Shown here: positions 60,951 through 64,000 of the stretch, one piece after another
How the letters are laid out: each line of letters begins with the position of its first letter
How positions within the stretch are numbered: position 1 is the first letter of the stretch
Source: Lumnitzera littorea
Taxonomy: Eukaryota; Streptophyta; Magnoliopsida; Myrtales; Combretaceae
Assembly (NCBI GenBank): GCA_024138015.1
Contig: JAMXBB010000011.1
Location: 30,618,155-30,682,154 of the forward strand
Length of the DNA stretch: 64,000 nucleotides
Direction of reading: 5' to 3'
Program-made: the position numbers and the translations under genes
Notes under the pieces: generated by a model
Told to the model about the DNA's origin: nothing
The model's input: the letters and a program-made list of their open reading frames with translations, nothing else
Databases searched by the model: none

Positions 60951-61003
60951 TAAAGATATTTGAATCTTTTGGGTTTATATTAAAGATATTTGAATCTTTT
61001 GGG
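60951..61003. repeat. 30-bp tandem duplication
   Basis: TAAAGATATTTGAATCTTTT followed by GGGTTTATAT, then the first 23 bases again without change. Confidence 0.93.
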
Positions 61004-61533
61004 ACAAATATATAAAGGGACTAAAGCAATAAAAGTGTTAATATAAAAAAGAGAATAACTATAGGTAAGATGATTAAAGTTTTATCAAAGTAGCATATAG
61101 AAGACGAAGTAAATGAGAAACTTTATATGATTGGAAGACTTGTGAACATTAGTAGGAGACTATACATATAGCACAAAATAATTTTAATAAGAGACTAATA
61201 GCAGGCTTATGTAAAATCTTATAATAAGACGTATACTTGGAGATAAAAAGATAAATCTTGAGAGTAGAAATGATAAGGCATGTTGAGGTCCAAAAAAGCA
61301 ATATACAGTGAAGGAAAATTTTATAAAAGTACTAGATAAAAAAGCATATAGCCAATCCAAAAAGACCTATGCAATTTAGTAAGATAGAATAATTCTAAAG
61401 AGATTTTGGAAAGAAAAAGTTGATAGAGGTTAAGAGAAAGGCAATGCGAATGCATAACTGAAAGAACGGAAGTATGATATGTCATTTTCTATCACTCTTT
61501 ATTAGATGACTATATTCATGTACTATAACATAC

Positions 61534-61555
61534 TATATATATATATATATATATT
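61534..61555. repeat. (TA)n microsatellite
   Basis: About eleven uninterrupted TA units. Confidence 0.95.
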
Positions 61556-62303
61556 TATAATCCTAACACCAGGAAACAAATAGTAATGAATAATGGGTTT
61601 ATAGCATTGATTATTGATCTGTATCTTTTATACTTATATCATGTCATCTTCAACATTGTATATATTGATTTTTCTAAAGATATTTTACTATTTTTATTTT
61701 GAAAAATCTTCTATATGAATCATTCCAAAATTATTCAAGCACAAAGTACATAAAAAATTTTAATAAATTTTGTATGCACCGATATGTGCCATTTTTCTCG
61801 ATTATAGAAATCATCTATTATATTGGATTCTTAGAAAACAGATTTTCTTTATGCGTAGATATCCATTTGAAAAGAAAATACATTTTCATGGGAAAATAAA
61901 AAGGAATAATCATCAGATTTATTACAGGGTGAAAAATGTATACAAGTTATGTAAATAGAGGCAAAGAATTTTGCAATAGCGACATATTTAATACTAAAGT
62001 TTCAATTAGCAATCTATTGCCGATAGGGAAATACCCATTTATGTTAAGGATGCTTAAACTAGTTAATTTTCTAATTCAAATTGCAAATAAATTAGTTTTT
62101 GGGTTTTATTAAGGTAAGATAGTAATCTAACTAAAAAAAGGTATAGACAAATCATTTTAGTATTTCATTTTCTTATATCATTTGCGTAGCAACTTGAAAG
62201 AAATGTTATAAACCTTTTATGCCATATTTTGGCGCGTTTAGTGCATGCATATCATCCACTGTAAGAAGAGTTTCTTATTTTTTAAGGCATGCGAAATTAA
62301 TAA

Positions 62304-62903
62304 TTGCCTATTCGCTCAATACTGAAAGGCCATAATTACAGGTCAAAGCCACCAATGGGATGGATCAAAATAAGCACAGATGCAGCGGTGGACTGGAAGG
62401 AAGAAAGAGCAGCTATAGCAGGAGTGTGCCAGGATGAGGAGGGCAGAGTCATTAGTGGATTCTGGAAACAACTGTATGGATTATCTCCTACTGAGGCCGA
62501 AATCTGCGCGATAGACCATGGGCTAAGAATGGCGAGGGATAAAGGATGGAGCAAAATTATCATCGAATCAGATAATTCACATGCCACAGACCTTGTCGAG
62601 AAAGCTAGGAACTTAAATGAATCCAACTCAACCATTATCAAAAATAGCATTTCTCTGCTACATAATTTCTCAAGCATTTGTTTTTGTAGGAATAATTTTT
62701 CTAGTGTTTGTTTTTGTAGGATCGGCTATAAGGCAAATCAGGTAGTGGATACTTTGGCTAAAGAAGGACTAAAGACAAGCACCAACTTTGTTTTTTCCTC
62801 TGTTTTTCCGTTATGTATGGCTAATAATGTTACCATTGATTCTGGCATGGACCAGAATGTCGTTTTATTGTGGAGGCAAGGCACAACGTCTTGCCAGACT
62901 TAG
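62304..62903 (+). CDS. LINE terminal RNase H domain (5'-truncated retroposon)
   Basis: An uninterrupted 199-codon frame. It matches the RNase H fold found at the C-terminus of many plant LINEs (RVT_3 type): GWIKISTDAA with Asp26, SPTEAEICAI with Glu66, IIIESDN with Asp90 and NQVVDTLAKEG with Asp149, so all catalytic acids are present. Before the last motif, a 30-base segment is duplicated in frame (NFSSICFCR-N, NFSSVCFCR). No upstream RT or endonuclease is visible, so this is a 5'-truncated insertion; the ATG at 62304 is only the first in frame. AATAAA and a poly(A) run follow at once. A domesticated RNase H gene is possible but less likely. Confidence 0.8.
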   Translation: MPIRSILKGHNYRSKPPMGWIKISTDAAVDWKEERAAIAGVCQDEEGRVISGFWKQLYGLSPTEAEICAIDHGLRMARDKGWSKIIIESDNSHATDLVEKARNLNESNSTIIKNSISLLHNFSSICFCRNNFSSVCFCRIGYKANQVVDTLAKEGLKTSTNFVFSSVFPLCMANNVTIDSGMDQNVVLLWRQGTTSCQT

Positions 62904-62930
62904 TAGTTGTGTTTTCTGACTTTTTGGTTT

Positions 62931-62969
62931 AATAAAGTATCCTTACCTTAAAAAAAAAACAAAAAAAAA
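62931..62969 (+). other. LINE polyadenylation signal and poly(A) tail
   Basis: AATAAA at 62931-62936, then two A-runs split by a C at 62950-62969, about 30 bases after the stop codon region. This is the 3' end expected of a LINE or other retroposed transcript. Confidence 0.85.
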
Positions 62970-64000
62970 CACCACAATTACTATCTTTGTTATTTTTATA
63001 GTCACATGGCTACTTTTTGTTGAAGTAAAGTGAATATGATTAGAACGTTTTTAATCTATTTCAGCAAATATATTTATAATGTATTTAGTGCATTTGTATA
63101 TCTCTTAGTTTTCTCTTATGCATTTATAAGGCAGTCTATGCATAATTTTTCTCATATCACCGATCATTGTGCAATTTCTAAAAATGCTCTATATACATTA
63201 TGAATACGAGCTATACACTAGATTATATCAAAATTTATCTTTTCAATCTCCTAGAGATTTCCTGGGCACTTGCTAGGACTTGTAGAATTAACTCGTATGC
63301 ATTGTAAAATCTAACTCTTGTAAGTTGTAACATAAAGGTCTCAATGCGGAACTTTAAGGTAAGATATGTGAATCATGTGTTTCTTCATGATTTTTGAACG
63401 ATGGAAAAGATGCTAACATTGTTTTTGGGATTACTGTTATCACGTGCTGAAAGTTTGGGCGAGAAAAAGGTTACTCTAAGGCGTGAGAGAGAATTTTAAG
63501 GTAAATAAAGCGTTATGTTGTAAAGGAATTCCGGTTCTTAATGAGATCCTAACTAAATCAATGTTTTAAGATCATACTGTTTAGTATTCATTGTGCATTG
63601 AAATTGGATTTGAGTAAGGTCTTGTGAGAATACAAGTATCACAAACTTGATGGAACTCTTATTTAATTAGTAAAAATTGATGAAAAGTGAAAGAATAGAT
63701 TTTGAATATCATGAACAAGGTTGTGGAATCTGATTTTATCAAGTAGAGGAGTTTAGCGGATCAAAAGTCGAAGAAAGCAGAGTTTTTGGTGAAGTAACAG
63801 GATCATGATTGAGAAACTCGAGCATACTTCTGATGATTCCTGTAGAAGTATAGAACATGAAGTTTAAGCATGATTTTGAAAGAAAAAATAAGAGATGAGA
63901 CAATCATGGTCGGATCACAGACATGATCCAGAGCGTATTTTAAATAAGTGTAACTCTAGAAGGGTTCATGGCCACTAATCATGCCTGTGATTCTCCTCAT
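62970..64000. other. Unassigned DNA
   Basis: No coding or LTR signal recognised up to the window edge. Confidence 0.5.

Larger units (their letters stand above)
58726..62230. other. Unassigned AT-rich DNA
   Basis: No LTR ends or confident coding homology. The first 170 bases may hold a copia RT remnant (see findings). A 30-bp duplication at 60951-61003 and an AT run at 61534-61555 are the only repeats noted. Confidence 0.5.

Overview
The window reads as plant (angiosperm nuclear) heterochromatin. It is AT-rich and I find no convincing host gene. Almost everything recognisable is a decayed retrotransposon: Ty3/gypsy elements of several lineages, two Ty1/copia elements, long LTRs without coding capacity, and one LINE 3' end. 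Plant origin follows from the lineages: Tat-like gypsy protease/RT, copia gag-pol with UBN2-type gag, initiator-Met primer sites (TGGTATCAGAGC-type), very long LTRs, and a LINE with a plant-type terminal RNase H. Every pol region carries stops, frameshifts or lost catalytic residues.

The main result is that the insertion history can be read base by base. Six insertions keep 5-bp target-site duplications (TSDs). (1) Gypsy H1, 4336-19855, TSD CATGT, probably inside the LTR of an older minus-strand Tat-like element (T1, about 1660-4330 continuing after 19860). (2) A 3.5-kb LTR, S1, 4542-8086, TSD CCTGG/CCCGG, inside H1's 5' LTR. (3) Minus-strand gypsy B1, 10947-17478, TSD AGAGT/ATGGT, inside H1 pol. 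(4) Copia Cop1, 24759-29507, TSD ATTTT. (5) Gypsy H2, 31043-37071, TSD ATATA, inside the gag of a second copia (Cop2), just before its zinc knuckles. (6) In a 5'-truncated gypsy B2 (39197-58725), a 12-kb non-coding element E1 (41982-53955, TSD ATAGC) splits the integrase, and a 3.4-kb LTR C2 (54406-57838, TSD GAAGG) splits the 3' untranslated region; these two are counted as one nest but have separate TSDs, making seven duplications in all.

Layout. 1-1660: minus-strand family-A LTR abutting the 3' end of another gypsy element. 1660-4330: Tat-like RT, protease and gag start on the minus strand, with an LTR between protease and gag. 4336-19855: H1 with its guests. 19860-24750: T1 LTR continuation, an old LTR-like stretch and unassigned AT-rich DNA. 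24759-29507: Cop1. 29960-37202: Cop2 with H2. 37211-39190: two partial long LTRs. 39197-58725: B2 with E1 and C2. 58726-62300: unassigned AT-rich DNA. 62304-62970: LINE 3' end. 62970-64000: unassigned.

Families A (H1, H2) and B (B1, B2) share LTR ends (TGATAGGAAT...GCATCA) and gag-pol layout, so they are sister families; the H2 copy supplies the empty-site sequence for the B1 insertion in H1. The most unusual object is E1: 2.7-2.8-kb LTRs, no gag or pol, a strong hairpin directly after the 5' LTR, a tRNA-like block in each LTR, and an internal array of about 32 tandem copies of an 81-bp unit. No previously unknown enzymatic or defence system is visible.
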